Part shown: piece by piece, positions 1 to 9,125 of the stretch | Layout of the letters: each line of letters begins with the position of its first letter | Position numbering within the stretch: position 1 is the stretch's first letter | Assembly (NCBI GenBank): GCA_021789565.1 | Contig: JAJYJL010000205.1 | Span: 1-9,551 of the forward strand | Length of the DNA stretch: 9,551 bases | Direction of reading: 5' to 3' | DNA from: Acidobacteriota bacterium | Lineage (GTDB): Bacteria > Acidobacteriota > Terriglobia > UBA7540 | Notes under the pieces: generated by a model | What the model was told of the DNA's origin: nothing | The model's input: the letters and a program-made list of their open reading frames with translations, nothing else | The model's database searches: none | Made by a program: the position numbers and the translations under genes

Positions 1-231
1 ATCTGTATGGGCGCTGGTTGCCTCCGGCGCTGGTGGGCTGAGAAGAATTTAAGGCGGCTCGGCCCCTCATAATTCAGAGTATGCGTGAGAACGGCTCGAC
101 CCCGCAGCGGCGCCGTTCGCTGTTCCAGGCCGGTTACAGGGCACCAAATGGTTGACGGTTTCAGAGACGCTGTGCTAGCGTTGGTTATTTGCACAGCGGG
201 GGATATTTTCGCATAGAGGAAGGAGACCCAC
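1..231 (+). other. metK leader region, with possible tail of an upstream gene
   Basis: No complete gene is visible here. All three plus frames are open at the left edge and close early, with stops at 39-41, 50-52 and 70-72. The frame closing at 39-41 (tail LYGRWLPPALVG) has the most GC-rich third positions, so it may be the end of an upstream gene, but twelve residues do not allow identification. The nonamer GGCGCTGGT occurs twice (10-18 and 26-34). I looked for a SAM riboswitch because metK follows, and recognise no SAM-I, SAM-II or SAH-type core. The promoter-like signal at 152-181 would leave only about 45 bases of 5' UTR, too little for a typical aptamer. Confidence 0.4.
152..181 (+). promoter_or_regulatory. 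Putative sigma70-type promoter of metK-ahcY
   Basis: TTGACG at 152-157 matches the -35 consensus in five of six positions. After an 18-base spacer comes TAGCGT at 176-181, a weak -10 box (three of six) that is preceded by TG at 173-174 in the extended -10 arrangement. Transcription would start near 188, about 45 bases before the metK start. The weak -10 box makes this tentative. Confidence 0.4.
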
Positions 232-2660
<2,429 letters not shown>

Positions 2661-2863
2661 GTTCGTTGGCAGGGGCGGCATGGTCCTGCCCTGGGGCATT
2701 GAAAATGACGGTAAGGCTGCTTTGCCGGACGGCCTTACCGTCGGCCTTCCTCGTTAAGTTGCAATCCATGATTGTATTCAGGTTACCCGGTTCAGAATTC
2801 GAGAAAACCCGGACGAAGAAACGGTAGAAAGCCAACGATCCCGTTAGCGGGCAGGTTTGTGCA
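2661..2863. other. ahcY-tldD intergenic spacer
   Basis: The 203-base spacer separates the SAM-cycle pair from the TldD/TldE pair. It holds the strong hairpin listed separately, a weaker inverted pair GGCAGG (2668-2673) / CCTGCC (2685-2690), and no convincing promoter boxes. A 19-codon reading frame (2768-2827) lacks a ribosome binding site and is not called. Just before tldD, CCCG (2840-2843) can pair with CGGG (2848-2851). Confidence 0.4.
2707..2742 (+). terminator. Perfect 11-bp inverted repeat, possible terminator after ahcY
   Basis: GACGGTAAGGC (2707-2717) is exactly complementary to GCCTTACCGTC (2732-2742), with a 14-base loop. Its position 47 bases behind the ahcY stop suits transcription termination or mRNA 3'-end protection of metK-ahcY. 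No uninterrupted T-run follows, only a mixed pyrimidine stretch CCTTCCTC, so intrinsic termination is uncertain. Read-through into tldD, or a regulatory or operator role, is equally possible. Confidence 0.5.
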
Positions 2864-4321
2864 ATGAAAGAGTTCGGAGCACTGGCAATCGATGCAGCAA
2901 CCTCGCAGGGGGCGAGTTACGCCGACGGTCGGGTGATGGATGTCCGCCAGCGGTATCTCTCCACCAGGAATGGTGAAACGGCGCAGGTTCGGGAATCGGA
3001 ATCGCTCGGGCTCGGCGTGCGGGTGATTGTGAACGGCGCCTGGGGATTTGCTTCCACCGACGACCTCTCGCGCCAGGGCGTCCTTGCCGTTGTCCTGAAG
3101 TCGATTGAGATTGCCAAAGCCAGCAGCATGGCCAAAAAGCACGACGTTCAACTGGCGGCGGAAACAAAGACCGTGGACCACTGGGAAGGTCCCTGCCGGG
3201 TCGATCCTTTTTCAATTCCCGTCTCAAGCTGCCTGGATCTGATGCTGAAGGTGGATGCCGAACTGCGCAAGGTGAAGAACATCACCCTCTCAGAAGTGGC
3301 CATGGACTTCCACCGCATTGACCAGCTCTTCCTTTCCAGCATCGGTTCGGAAATCCGCCAGATCAAGAACCAGACCGGCACCGGATTCGTGGCCACGTCG
3401 TTTGCCGGGAACGAAATCCAGCGGCGCTCCTACCCCAACTCATTCGGCGGGCAATACCAGACCAAAGGCTACGAACTGGTGGAGGAACTGGACCTGCTGG
3501 GCAACGCTCCGCGCATTGCCGAGGAAGCAGCCGCGCTGCATGCCTGCGACCAGTGCCCGGCTGGCGAAATGGACATCATCCTGGGCGGCTCGCAGGTGGG
3601 CTTGCAGATTCATGAATCGATCGGGCACCCCATTGAGCTCGACCGCGTTCTGGGCACGGAAGCCAACTTTGCCGGCATGAGTTTTCTGACCCTCGATCAA
3701 CTGGGCAAGCTGAAGTACGCCTCGGACATCGTGAATGTCGTTGCCGATGCCACGCCCGCTCATGGGCCCGGCCTGGGCACGTTTGCCTATGACGACGAGG
3801 GGGTCCCGGCGCACAACACGCCGATCATCACGGATGGTTTGTTCACCGGCTATCTGACTTCGCGGGAAACCGCCGCGGCCATCGGACAGGAGCGATCGAA
3901 CGGCAGCATGCGGGCCGAAGGCTGGAACCGCATTCCCCTCATCCGCATGACCAACGTCAGCCTGCTCCCCGGCAAGGGTTCGCTTGAAGACCTCATCGCC
4001 GGTACCGATGACGCCATTTACATGGAAACCAACCGGAGCTGGTCGATTGACGACCGCCGTTACAATTTCCAGTTTGGCACTGAAATCGGCTGGGAAATCA
4101 AGAACGGAAAGCGGACCCGCATGCTGAAGAATCCCAGCTACGGAGGCATTACCACGGAATTCTGGAATTCCTGTGACGCCATCTGCGGACCGGAAGAGTG
4201 GACGCTCTGGGGCACTCCCAACTGCGGCAAGGGACAGCCCATGCAGACCATGGGAACCGGGCACGGAGCTTCGCCCTCACGCTTCCGGAAAGTCCAGGTG
4301 GGCGTGGCGTATTCAAAGTAG
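2864..4321 (+). CDS. tldD: TldD family zinc metallopeptidase (catalytic subunit)
   Basis: Cytosolic peptidase subunit which, with TldE/PmbA, cleaves short unfolded peptides. In E. coli the pair processes microcin B17 precursor and degrades the CcdA antitoxin; the substrate here is unknown. The 485 residues match family length. The zinc motif HESIGH (HExxxH, H250, E251, H255) starts at base 3611, followed by PIELDRVLGTEANFAG. The C-terminal NCGKGQPMQ segment contributes C454, the expected extra metal ligand, and is followed by the family-typical GHG and the RFRKVQVG tail. The catalytic site therefore looks intact. The ATG at 2864 has only a weak ribosome binding site (GCAGG, 2851-2855), but family similarity begins with the next residues (GALAIDAATSQGASYADGRV). 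The tldE partner lies 72 bases downstream on the same strand, so co-transcription is likely. Confidence 0.93.
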   Translation: MKEFGALAIDAATSQGASYADGRVMDVRQRYLSTRNGETAQVRESESLGLGVRVIVNGAWGFASTDDLSRQGVLAVVLKSIEIAKASSMAKKHDVQLAAETKTVDHWEGPCRVDPFSIPVSSCLDLMLKVDAELRKVKNITLSEVAMDFHRIDQLFLSSIGSEIRQIKNQTGTGFVATSFAGNEIQRRSYPNSFGGQYQTKGYELVEELDLLGNAPRIAEEAAALHACDQCPAGEMDIILGGSQVGLQIHESIGHPIELDRVLGTEANFAGMSFLTLDQLGKLKYASDIVNVVADATPAHGPGLGTFAYDDEGVPAHNTPIITDGLFTGYLTSRETAAAIGQERSNGSMRAEGWNRIPLIRMTNVSLLPGKGSLEDLIAGTDDAIYMETNRSWSIDDRRYNFQFGTEIGWEIKNGKRTRMLKNPSYGGITTEFWNSCDAICGPEEWTLWGTPNCGKGQPMQTMGTGHGASPSRFRKVQVGVAYSK

Positions 4322-4393
4322 CGGGCTTTGTCGGCCGGGCATTCAACTCCTCCTTGCCTGACCCAGCTTAGCCCGACGGTGACTGGTATAACG

Positions 4394-5728
4394 ATGCTCA
4401 AACGCGAACGCGCAAAAGAAATTTTCAAGAAGGTGCTGAAGTATTCTACCGCCGACGAAACGGAAGCTTTTATCACTTCAACGTCCTATTCGCTGACGCG
4501 CTTCGCCAACAACTGCATTCATCAGAACGTCGCGGAAGACGGATTGGGCCTGTCGGTGCGCGCGGTGGTCAACCAGCGGACGGCGCGGGCCAGCACCAAC
4601 AAGCTGGATGAAAACTCCATCCGGCAGGTTTGTGAGGCGGCGCTGGCGCTGGCGCGGCTCCGGCCTCCCAATCCAGAGTTGCTGACCATGCCCGGCCCGC
4701 AAATGTACCGGTCGGTTGACCGTTTTGACACAGAGTCAGCGGAATTGAGCCCGCAGACGCGCGCGGAAACTGTTTGCACGGCGATTAAACGCGCCGAGAA
4801 GGATGGCCTCACGGCGGCCGGCGTCTATTCCAACGGCGTTCACGTGACCGGCCTGTTCAACTCCCGCGGTCTGGAAGCTTTCCACGAGGAAACCAGTTCC
4901 GAGTTCTCTATCACCATGCTGAAAGAGGGAAGCTCCGGCTGGGCCAAGAAAACATCGCCTTCCTGCCTGGAGCTTGACCCGGAAGCCCTGGCGGACCGCG
5001 CGGCGAGCAAGGCCCTTGAAAACCACGACCAGCAGGACATTGCGCCTGGCAGGTACACCGTGATTCTCGAGCCGGCTGCTGTTCTGGATCTGCTGGGTTT
5101 TCTCTTCTTTGATTTTGGAGGTCTGTCGGTGCACGAGCGCCGCAGTTGCCTGACGGACCGCGTGGGCCAGAAGCTTTTTGGGGAGAACATCAACGTCCGA
5201 GACGATGTCTACCATCCCCTGCAGGCCGGCGCGCCGTTTGACGGCGAAGGGATTCCGCGGCGGCGTGTGAATCTGGTGGAGAAGGGAACGGTCTCTAACC
5301 TCGTCTATGCGCGAGCGACGGCCCGCAAGATGGGTAAGACCGCCACCGGCCACGGCTTTCCGCTTCCCAACGAATATGGCGAAGCGCCCATGAATATCGT
5401 GATGGACGGCGGTAAGACGACTGTTGACGATATGGTGAAGTCCACTTCGCGCGGGCTGCTGGTTACGCGACTGTGGTACATCCGGGAGGTTGACCCTTAT
5501 CAGAAGATCCTCACCGGAATGACCCGCGACGGGACCTTCTGGATCGAAGACGGCGAGGTCAAACACGCCGTCAGGAACCTTCGTTTCAATCAGAGCCTGT
5601 TTGACATGCTGAACCGTGTTGAAGCCATGGGCGTCCCGCAGCGCACAGCCGGCGAAGAGTCATTTGAAATGGTGGTCCCTGCCATGAAGGTAAACGACTT
5701 CAATTTCTCTTCTTCTACCCGGTATTGA
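4394..5728 (+). CDS. pmbA: TldE/PmbA family protein (non-catalytic partner of TldD)
   Basis: Partner subunit of the TldD/TldE peptidase. The 444 residues belong to the same superfamily as tldD: an N-terminal domain (MLKRERAKEIFKKVL, then DETEAFI and GLGLSVRAVVNQRTARAS) and a C-terminal beta-rich half ending VPAMKVNDFNFSS. No HExxxH motif is present, as expected for TldE, so it probably shapes the channel and supplies substrate contacts instead of cutting. I prefer the ATG at 4394 over an upstream in-frame TTG at 4328. The extra 22 residues look non-homologous and the family begins at AKEI. Neither start has a clear Shine-Dalgarno sequence; with the 72-base gap to tldD, re-initiation or leaderless-like initiation is possible. 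A tRNA gene follows 140 bases later. It could equally be called a second TldD-like paralogue that lost its metal site. Confidence 0.9.
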   Translation: MLKRERAKEIFKKVLKYSTADETEAFITSTSYSLTRFANNCIHQNVAEDGLGLSVRAVVNQRTARASTNKLDENSIRQVCEAALALARLRPPNPELLTMPGPQMYRSVDRFDTESAELSPQTRAETVCTAIKRAEKDGLTAAGVYSNGVHVTGLFNSRGLEAFHEETSSEFSITMLKEGSSGWAKKTSPSCLELDPEALADRAASKALENHDQQDIAPGRYTVILEPAAVLDLLGFLFFDFGGLSVHERRSCLTDRVGQKLFGENINVRDDVYHPLQAGAPFDGEGIPRRRVNLVEKGTVSNLVYARATARKMGKTATGHGFPLPNEYGEAPMNIVMDGGKTTVDDMVKSTSRGLLVTRLWYIREVDPYQKILTGMTRDGTFWIEDGEVKHAVRNLRFNQSLFDMLNRVEAMGVPQRTAGEESFEMVVPAMKVNDFNFSSSTRY

Positions 5729-5821
5729 GCGGCCTTCGACTACGCAGGGATGTTCGGGTTGGGAGAGCTGCAGAGTTCCCTTCCTGAGGCGTTGCGGGGA
5801 TGGGCATATCCGGCCTGCGAC

Positions 5822-5851
5822 TTGACAGCCTTCGAAAGCGGGTGTTAGAAA
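5822..5851 (+). promoter_or_regulatory. Sigma70-type promoter of the tRNA-Glu gene
   Basis: A perfect -35 box TTGACA (5822-5827) is followed after 18 bases by TAGAAA (5846-5851), which matches the -10 consensus in four of six positions. The start would fall near 5858, about 11 bases before the tRNA, as is typical for stable RNA genes. The GC-rich discriminator expected for stringent control is not evident. Confidence 0.6.
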
Positions 5852-5868
5852 AGCTATACACGTCCAAT

Positions 5869-5943
5869 GGCGCTATCGTCTAGGGGTTAGGACGCCAGAT
5901 TCTCAATCTGGAAACCCGGGTTCGATTCCCGGTAGCGCTACCA
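5869..5943 (+). tRNA. tRNA-Glu (anticodon CTC), CCA encoded
   Basis: The cloverleaf folds fully. The acceptor arm pairs GGCGCTA with TAGCGCT (position 1:72 is a G-U wobble), then discriminator A and encoded CCA (5941-5943). The D arm pairs GTC with GAC around TAGGGGTTAG. The anticodon arm pairs CCAGA with TCTGG around loop TTCTCAA, giving anticodon CTC (5902-5904) for GAG codons. The T arm pairs CCGGG with CCCGG around TTCGATT. The body is 72 nt plus CCA. No intron or second tRNA follows. A T-run at 5948-5952 directly behind it may help termination. Confidence 0.95.
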
Positions 5944-6337
5944 AACCTTTTTCCAGCACCGATCCATGACCTTCCAGAATTGGGTAGACGCCGCCGCTTT
6001 GCCGCTCACTTCAATAGCCTTTCGCTGGTGATACTACACGTTGTCGTTTTTATGACCTAAAACTCATTCCAATCTGCTGCCTTAATTTTGTTCAGGCCAA
6101 TTAAATTATTGAAAACAGAAGAGTAACTTTCGGCGCGGGTTCGTCTCCGTCTGGTTGTTCAGTGAGGGGGCCTGAACAAGCGGGCGGGGCGCTTCCGGGC
6201 GCGCCGTAGCCCAGTTAAGGAGCCTAACATTGGACTTCGGCGGCGCACCCCGCGGTCTTGAAACGAAAGGCCGCGGCGGCTGTCTTTTCCATGATGAAGA
6301 CCCGCAAAGGTGCAGGACAACCCTGCGCCGCCAAACT
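5944..6337. other. Gene-free region after the tRNA, AT-rich patch with repeated motif
   Basis: No reading frame here looks like a real protein. The stretch around 6045-6130 is clearly AT-richer than the flanking genes. It contains TTGTTCAGGCC (6088-6098), an inverted copy GGCCTGAACAA (6169-6179) and a third direct copy TTGTTCAG (6155-6162). The region behind a tRNA gene is a common integration target, but I see no repeat of the tRNA 3' end and no integrase in the window. The minus-strand Asp-box gene ends at 6338, so part of this is its 3' flank. Confidence 0.5.
6088..6179. repeat. Inverted/direct repeats of TTGTTCAG(GCC)
   Basis: An 11-bp perfect inverted repeat is formed by 6088-6098 and 6169-6179, and an 8-bp direct copy at 6155-6162 can pair with 6172-6179 over a 9-base loop. 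Three copies of one octamer in 92 bases suggest a protein binding array, alternative hairpins, or a decayed small mobile element. Neither hairpin has a T-run on either strand, so a terminator role for the converging transcripts is weakly supported. Confidence 0.45.
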
Positions 6338-8761
6338 TCAGTCCTGGTTGTACCTCATCACCGGCGGGCCGGCGATATCCTCGGGAGCGTTGGCATCGCC
6401 TTCCGCGGGTCCGTGCCAGACGCTTCCGCCGAAGGTGGTGATGTAGATCATCTTCGAGTTATAGGGGTCGGGAATGACCCGGTGGCCCCACTTGAAGTTG
6501 AAACCACGAATACGCTGCCAGGTCTCGCCGCGGTCGGTGGAGCGCCACGCCGAACTCTCAAACCCGCAGGCATAGAGGACGTTGGGGTGCCGGGGATCGA
6601 CCGTGACATCGTAGACGTGCTGATCTTTTGCCAGCACGTTGCGCCAGGTCTTGCCCGCGTCGGTGGAGAGAAAGATGCCGCCGTCTTTTGCGCCTTCCGG
6701 CACGGTCCGGCACCAGGCCGCCAGGTAAAGGCGCCGCGGATCCTTCACGTCCACCGCCAGGCCGTTGGGGCCGTTCACACCCTTCGGCAGCGTGATGCGG
6801 GTCCAATGTTCAGCGCCGTCATCGGAGCGGTAAAGCGCGCCGTCACCCGGGTTGTCAAAGCTTCCATCGTCGCTGCGGCGCGCCACCACCAGGTAGAGCA
6901 CTCCCCGTGCATCCTGCGCCAGGCGCCAGGCATAAGGTTCCTGCTGCGAGATGCCGTTGTTCTTCAGCACCCAGTGGTCGCCGCCATCGGTTGTTTTGTA
7001 TACGCCTTTTCCGAACGCCGCCACGTAAAGCACTCGGGCCGTAACGGGACTTTTGGGGTCCAGCAGAATATGAGTGGGCGCGGTCGGGGAAATCCAATCG
7101 GGGTTGCAGGTCCAGTTGCGCCCGCCGTCCTCGCTGCGGCCAATGCCGCCGATATAAGTGGAGACCGAGCGGTGGTTCCACATTTTGGTGCGCGGCAGGT
7201 CGTGCACGTAGCTCATCACGCCCCACATGCGGCCCTTCACCTGGGGATCGAAAACGATCCAATAAGTGGTGTTTCGCCACAGGTGCGGCACCCCGGTGGT
7301 GGAGGTCACCCAGCCCTTGCCGCCGTCCTCGCTGCGCATCAGGCCGATATCGGTATAAGTGATGAACATCCGTTTTTTGTCAAATGGATCGAAGTGGACG
7401 CCGTAGCAGGTGGTGACGTCCATGCCCGTGCTGGTCCACTCGCCATCCGCCAGTCGGCGTGAATAGACCGCCTGCCAGTTGGCGCCGCCATCTCTCGACC
7501 GCACGATGCGCATGTCGTCGCAACCGAATACAAGGTTGGGGTCCGAGGGCGACGCCCCCACGTCCTCGGTGTTGCGGCCCCCGCCGTTGCGCTCCTCGAT
7601 CCAGGCCATCTGCAGGTGGTCCTGCTGCGACTGGTTCCACGCCACCGTCCAGGTGCGGCCGGAATCGGTGGTCCTGGCGAATCCGAATGCCGGCTGCGGC
7701 TGGCGCCTGCCGGTGTCATACGAAACGCAGCACACCTCGGGGTGAAAAAAGCTGGCGGCGATGCCCTGGAAACGCACCCGGCCCTCGATGCCGGGCAGCG
7801 TCACGCCGTTCCAACTCTCGCCGCCGTCGTGGGTAACGAAAGCGCCTTCCCGGGAAGTCACGTAGAAGATGGGTCTGCCCCCGCCGCCGGGGAACCCGCC
7901 GGTATATCCCGTAAATTCGTTGAAGGAAATTACGCCTGGTGGCGGATCGAACTTGCGCCACGTTCCCTTTTGCCGGACGGAAATGGAGTTGGTGCCGATG
8001 AGGTAAACAGTGCGGTCGGAGGGCGGGGAAGCGGGGTCCACGAAAATGCGCTGCGGGGTCCCGCCGTAAGGGTGGGCGCTGCTCGCCTCGTAACCCGGCA
8101 GTTCGCCGCCCCGCTGCCACGTTGCGCCCCAGTCGTTCGAGGTGGCAAAGGTGTGCGTCCCGTTCTCGAGGAAGGCGGCGTATAAAATTTTCGAATTCGC
8201 CGGGTCCACAGTCAGGGTGCTGATGGAACCCTGGGAGGCGCCCCGGGTAAGGATTCTCTCGCCGGCCTCATCGCCCAGGATGTCCAGGCCCGTTACCGAG
8301 GAGGGGGCGGGATGGACCAGCCGCCACGTATTCCCCCGGTCGGCGCTGCGCCACAGCCCGATGGTTGATACGTAGATCACCTTCGGGTCCACAGGGTCAA
8401 ACAGGTCAAACCGCACGCGGCCCCGCAAATTGAACATCCGCCAGGAATCTCCGCCGTCGTGCGAAATGTAGGCGCCCAGCATGTCGCAGTGGGCGAGCAG
8501 GTCATTGGGGTTGTGCGGGCTGACGGTGGGCAGGTAGATCGAGCCTCCGCCTCCCGGGCCCATCACCGTCCAGCGGTCGTTTCGCGGCGCCCCATCGAAG
8601 GCAAGCGGCGCGGCGGCCGGGCTGCTCAGTAGCGGAATCCGCGGCAGCGCGGCATCGGTAAGAGCCGCCAGGGAGAGCCCCAGTGCCCTGACCCTGGGCC
8701 GGTAAATTTCGACCCGCCGCCCGGACCCGCCTCGATCACCTGCATCATTTTCAGAAGACAT
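6338..8761 (-). CDS. Asp-box (BNR/VPS10-sortilin, GH74-like) double beta-propeller protein
   Basis: An 807-residue protein with twelve Asp-boxes of the form S/T-x-D-x-G-x-x-W, starting at residues 100, 139, 208, 310, 364, 422, 477, 543, 590, 646 (variant), 699 and 741. Their number and spacing suit two stacked seven-bladed propellers. The opening GPGGGGSIYLP with CDMLGAY (D93), and YTDIGLM (D471) in the second half, resemble places where GH74 xyloglucanases carry one catalytic Asp per propeller, so a glycan-active enzyme is possible; a sortilin-like binding protein is the alternative. The N-terminus has arginines followed by an apolar stretch (about 26-55) that could be an export signal, but it is not a classic one. 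The ATG at 8761 has a good ribosome binding site, AGAGGGAGAG, at about 8767-8776. The gene is monocistronic and divergent from the gene at 9126. Confidence 0.88.
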   Translation of the reverse strand: MSSENDAGDRGGSGRRVEIYRPRVRALGLSLAALTDAALPRIPLLSSPAAAPLAFDGAPRNDRWTVMGPGGGGSIYLPTVSPHNPNDLLAHCDMLGAYISHDGGDSWRMFNLRGRVRFDLFDPVDPKVIYVSTIGLWRSADRGNTWRLVHPAPSSVTGLDILGDEAGERILTRGASQGSISTLTVDPANSKILYAAFLENGTHTFATSNDWGATWQRGGELPGYEASSAHPYGGTPQRIFVDPASPPSDRTVYLIGTNSISVRQKGTWRKFDPPPGVISFNEFTGYTGGFPGGGGRPIFYVTSREGAFVTHDGGESWNGVTLPGIEGRVRFQGIAASFFHPEVCCVSYDTGRRQPQPAFGFARTTDSGRTWTVAWNQSQQDHLQMAWIEERNGGGRNTEDVGASPSDPNLVFGCDDMRIVRSRDGGANWQAVYSRRLADGEWTSTGMDVTTCYGVHFDPFDKKRMFITYTDIGLMRSEDGGKGWVTSTTGVPHLWRNTTYWIVFDPQVKGRMWGVMSYVHDLPRTKMWNHRSVSTYIGGIGRSEDGGRNWTCNPDWISPTAPTHILLDPKSPVTARVLYVAAFGKGVYKTTDGGDHWVLKNNGISQQEPYAWRLAQDARGVLYLVVARRSDDGSFDNPGDGALYRSDDGAEHWTRITLPKGVNGPNGLAVDVKDPRRLYLAAWCRTVPEGAKDGGIFLSTDAGKTWRNVLAKDQHVYDVTVDPRHPNVLYACGFESSAWRSTDRGETWQRIRGFNFKWGHRVIPDPYNSKMIYITTFGGSVWHGPAEGDANAPEDIAGPPVMRYNQD

Positions 8762-8866
8762 GTTTTCTCTCCCTCTTCAATCACCCCGCGGCAGGCAGGA
8801 GTCCGTAGCGTGGACCTCTGGCTGTAGCGCCATGGCAGTCGTTCGCCGCAAAATGATGATGCCAAC

Positions 8867-8895
8867 TCTATACCACCCGCTAAATTCAGACGCAA
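8867..8895 (-). promoter_or_regulatory. Putative promoter of the Asp-box protein gene
   Basis: Read on the minus strand, TTGCGT (8895-8890) is followed by a 17-base spacer and TATAGA (8872-8867), which carries TG one base upstream in the extended -10 arrangement (TGGTATAGA). Transcription would begin near 8860 and give a leader of about 100 bases. The -35 box is poor (three of six), so the extended -10 carries the call. Confidence 0.42.
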
Positions 8896-8954
8896 GAACG
8901 AAGTTGAGGAATTACCGGTTACGGATTGCAAAACAGGGGGCGGAGAGTTGGTAG

Positions 8955-9013
8955 CCGCGGCATCGTTTCTATGCCGTGGGTTCGTTGATTCCCGCGCGCA
9001 AAAAGCCCACGGC
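8955..9013 (+). other. Mutually exclusive stem-loops
   Basis: CCGCGGCAT (8955-8963) pairs with ATGCCGTGG (8971-8979) over a 7-base loop (nine pairs, one G-U). The same central segment can instead pair with CCCGCG (8991-8996) or with CCCACGGC (9006-9013, eight perfect pairs with 8973-8980). Such an arrangement resembles an attenuator or switch, but no promoter is seen in front of it on the plus strand and it lies upstream of the promoter at 9064, so its role is unknown. Confidence 0.4.
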
Positions 9014-9030
9014 GCAAGTCCGGCGGCGTG

Positions 9031-9060
9031 GCCTATCGCCTCCAAGCCTATCGCCTCCAA
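9031..9060 (+). repeat. 15-bp perfect tandem duplication
   Basis: GCCTATCGCCTCCAA occurs twice head to tail (9031-9045 and 9046-9060), ending three bases before the -35 box at 9064. It could be a slippage duplication or a pair of binding sites for an activator next to the promoter. Confidence 0.85.
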
Positions 9061-9063
9061 GCG

Positions 9064-9093
9064 TTGACACCGCTGCGGCCTTGGCTTTATATT
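9064..9093 (+). promoter_or_regulatory. Strong sigma70-type promoter of the GIY-YIG-like gene
   Basis: A perfect -35 box TTGACA (9064-9069), an 18-base spacer and TATATT (9088-9093, five of six) make the best promoter match in the window. Transcription would start near 9100, 26 bases before the GTG start. The adjacent tandem duplication may be part of its control. Confidence 0.68.
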
Positions 9094-9125
9094 ACTGCCC
9101 TAAAGACGCTCGTTGAAAGGCCAAC

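Larger units (their letters stand above)
8762..9125. other. Divergent intergenic region (364 bases)
   Basis: No credible gene. It holds a minus-directed promoter-like signal (8867-8895), a set of competing stem-loops (8955-9013), a 15-bp tandem duplication (9031-9060) and a strong plus-directed promoter (9064-9093), listed separately. Short frames on both strands look like non-coding translations. Confidence 0.6.

Noticed and set aside
1..231. A SAM or SAH riboswitch in front of metK.
   Set aside because: No consensus core of a known class is recognisable, and the likely promoter at 152-181 leaves too short a leader.
2768..2827. A 19-codon frame just before tldD, considered as a possible peptide substrate of TldD/TldE.
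   Set aside because: No ribosome binding site, no promoter, and no Cys/Ser/Gly-rich core or leader typical of a modified peptide. Frames this short arise by chance.
4328..4393. A 22-residue N-terminal extension of pmbA from TTG 4328.
   Set aside because: The extension does not look like the family and lacks a Shine-Dalgarno sequence; the ATG at 4394 places the start where PmbA proteins normally begin.
5915..6000. An integration (att) site at the tRNA 3' end.
   Set aside because: I found no second copy of the tRNA 3' segment in the window and no integrase gene. The island boundary cannot be supported from this sequence alone.
6230..7462. A 410-codon plus-strand frame starting with TTG, preceded by TAAGGAG at 6215-6221.
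   Set aside because: Most of it is antisense to the Asp-box protein, whose repeats prove the minus strand is coding. The translation is rich in H, R, G and V in the manner of a shadow frame and has no recognisable domain. The good ribosome binding site is probably chance.
8626..9060. A 144-codon minus-strand frame overlapping the start of the Asp-box gene.
   Set aside because: It begins inside the tandem duplication and hairpin region, overlaps the well-supported gene start in another frame, and shows no recognisable motif.
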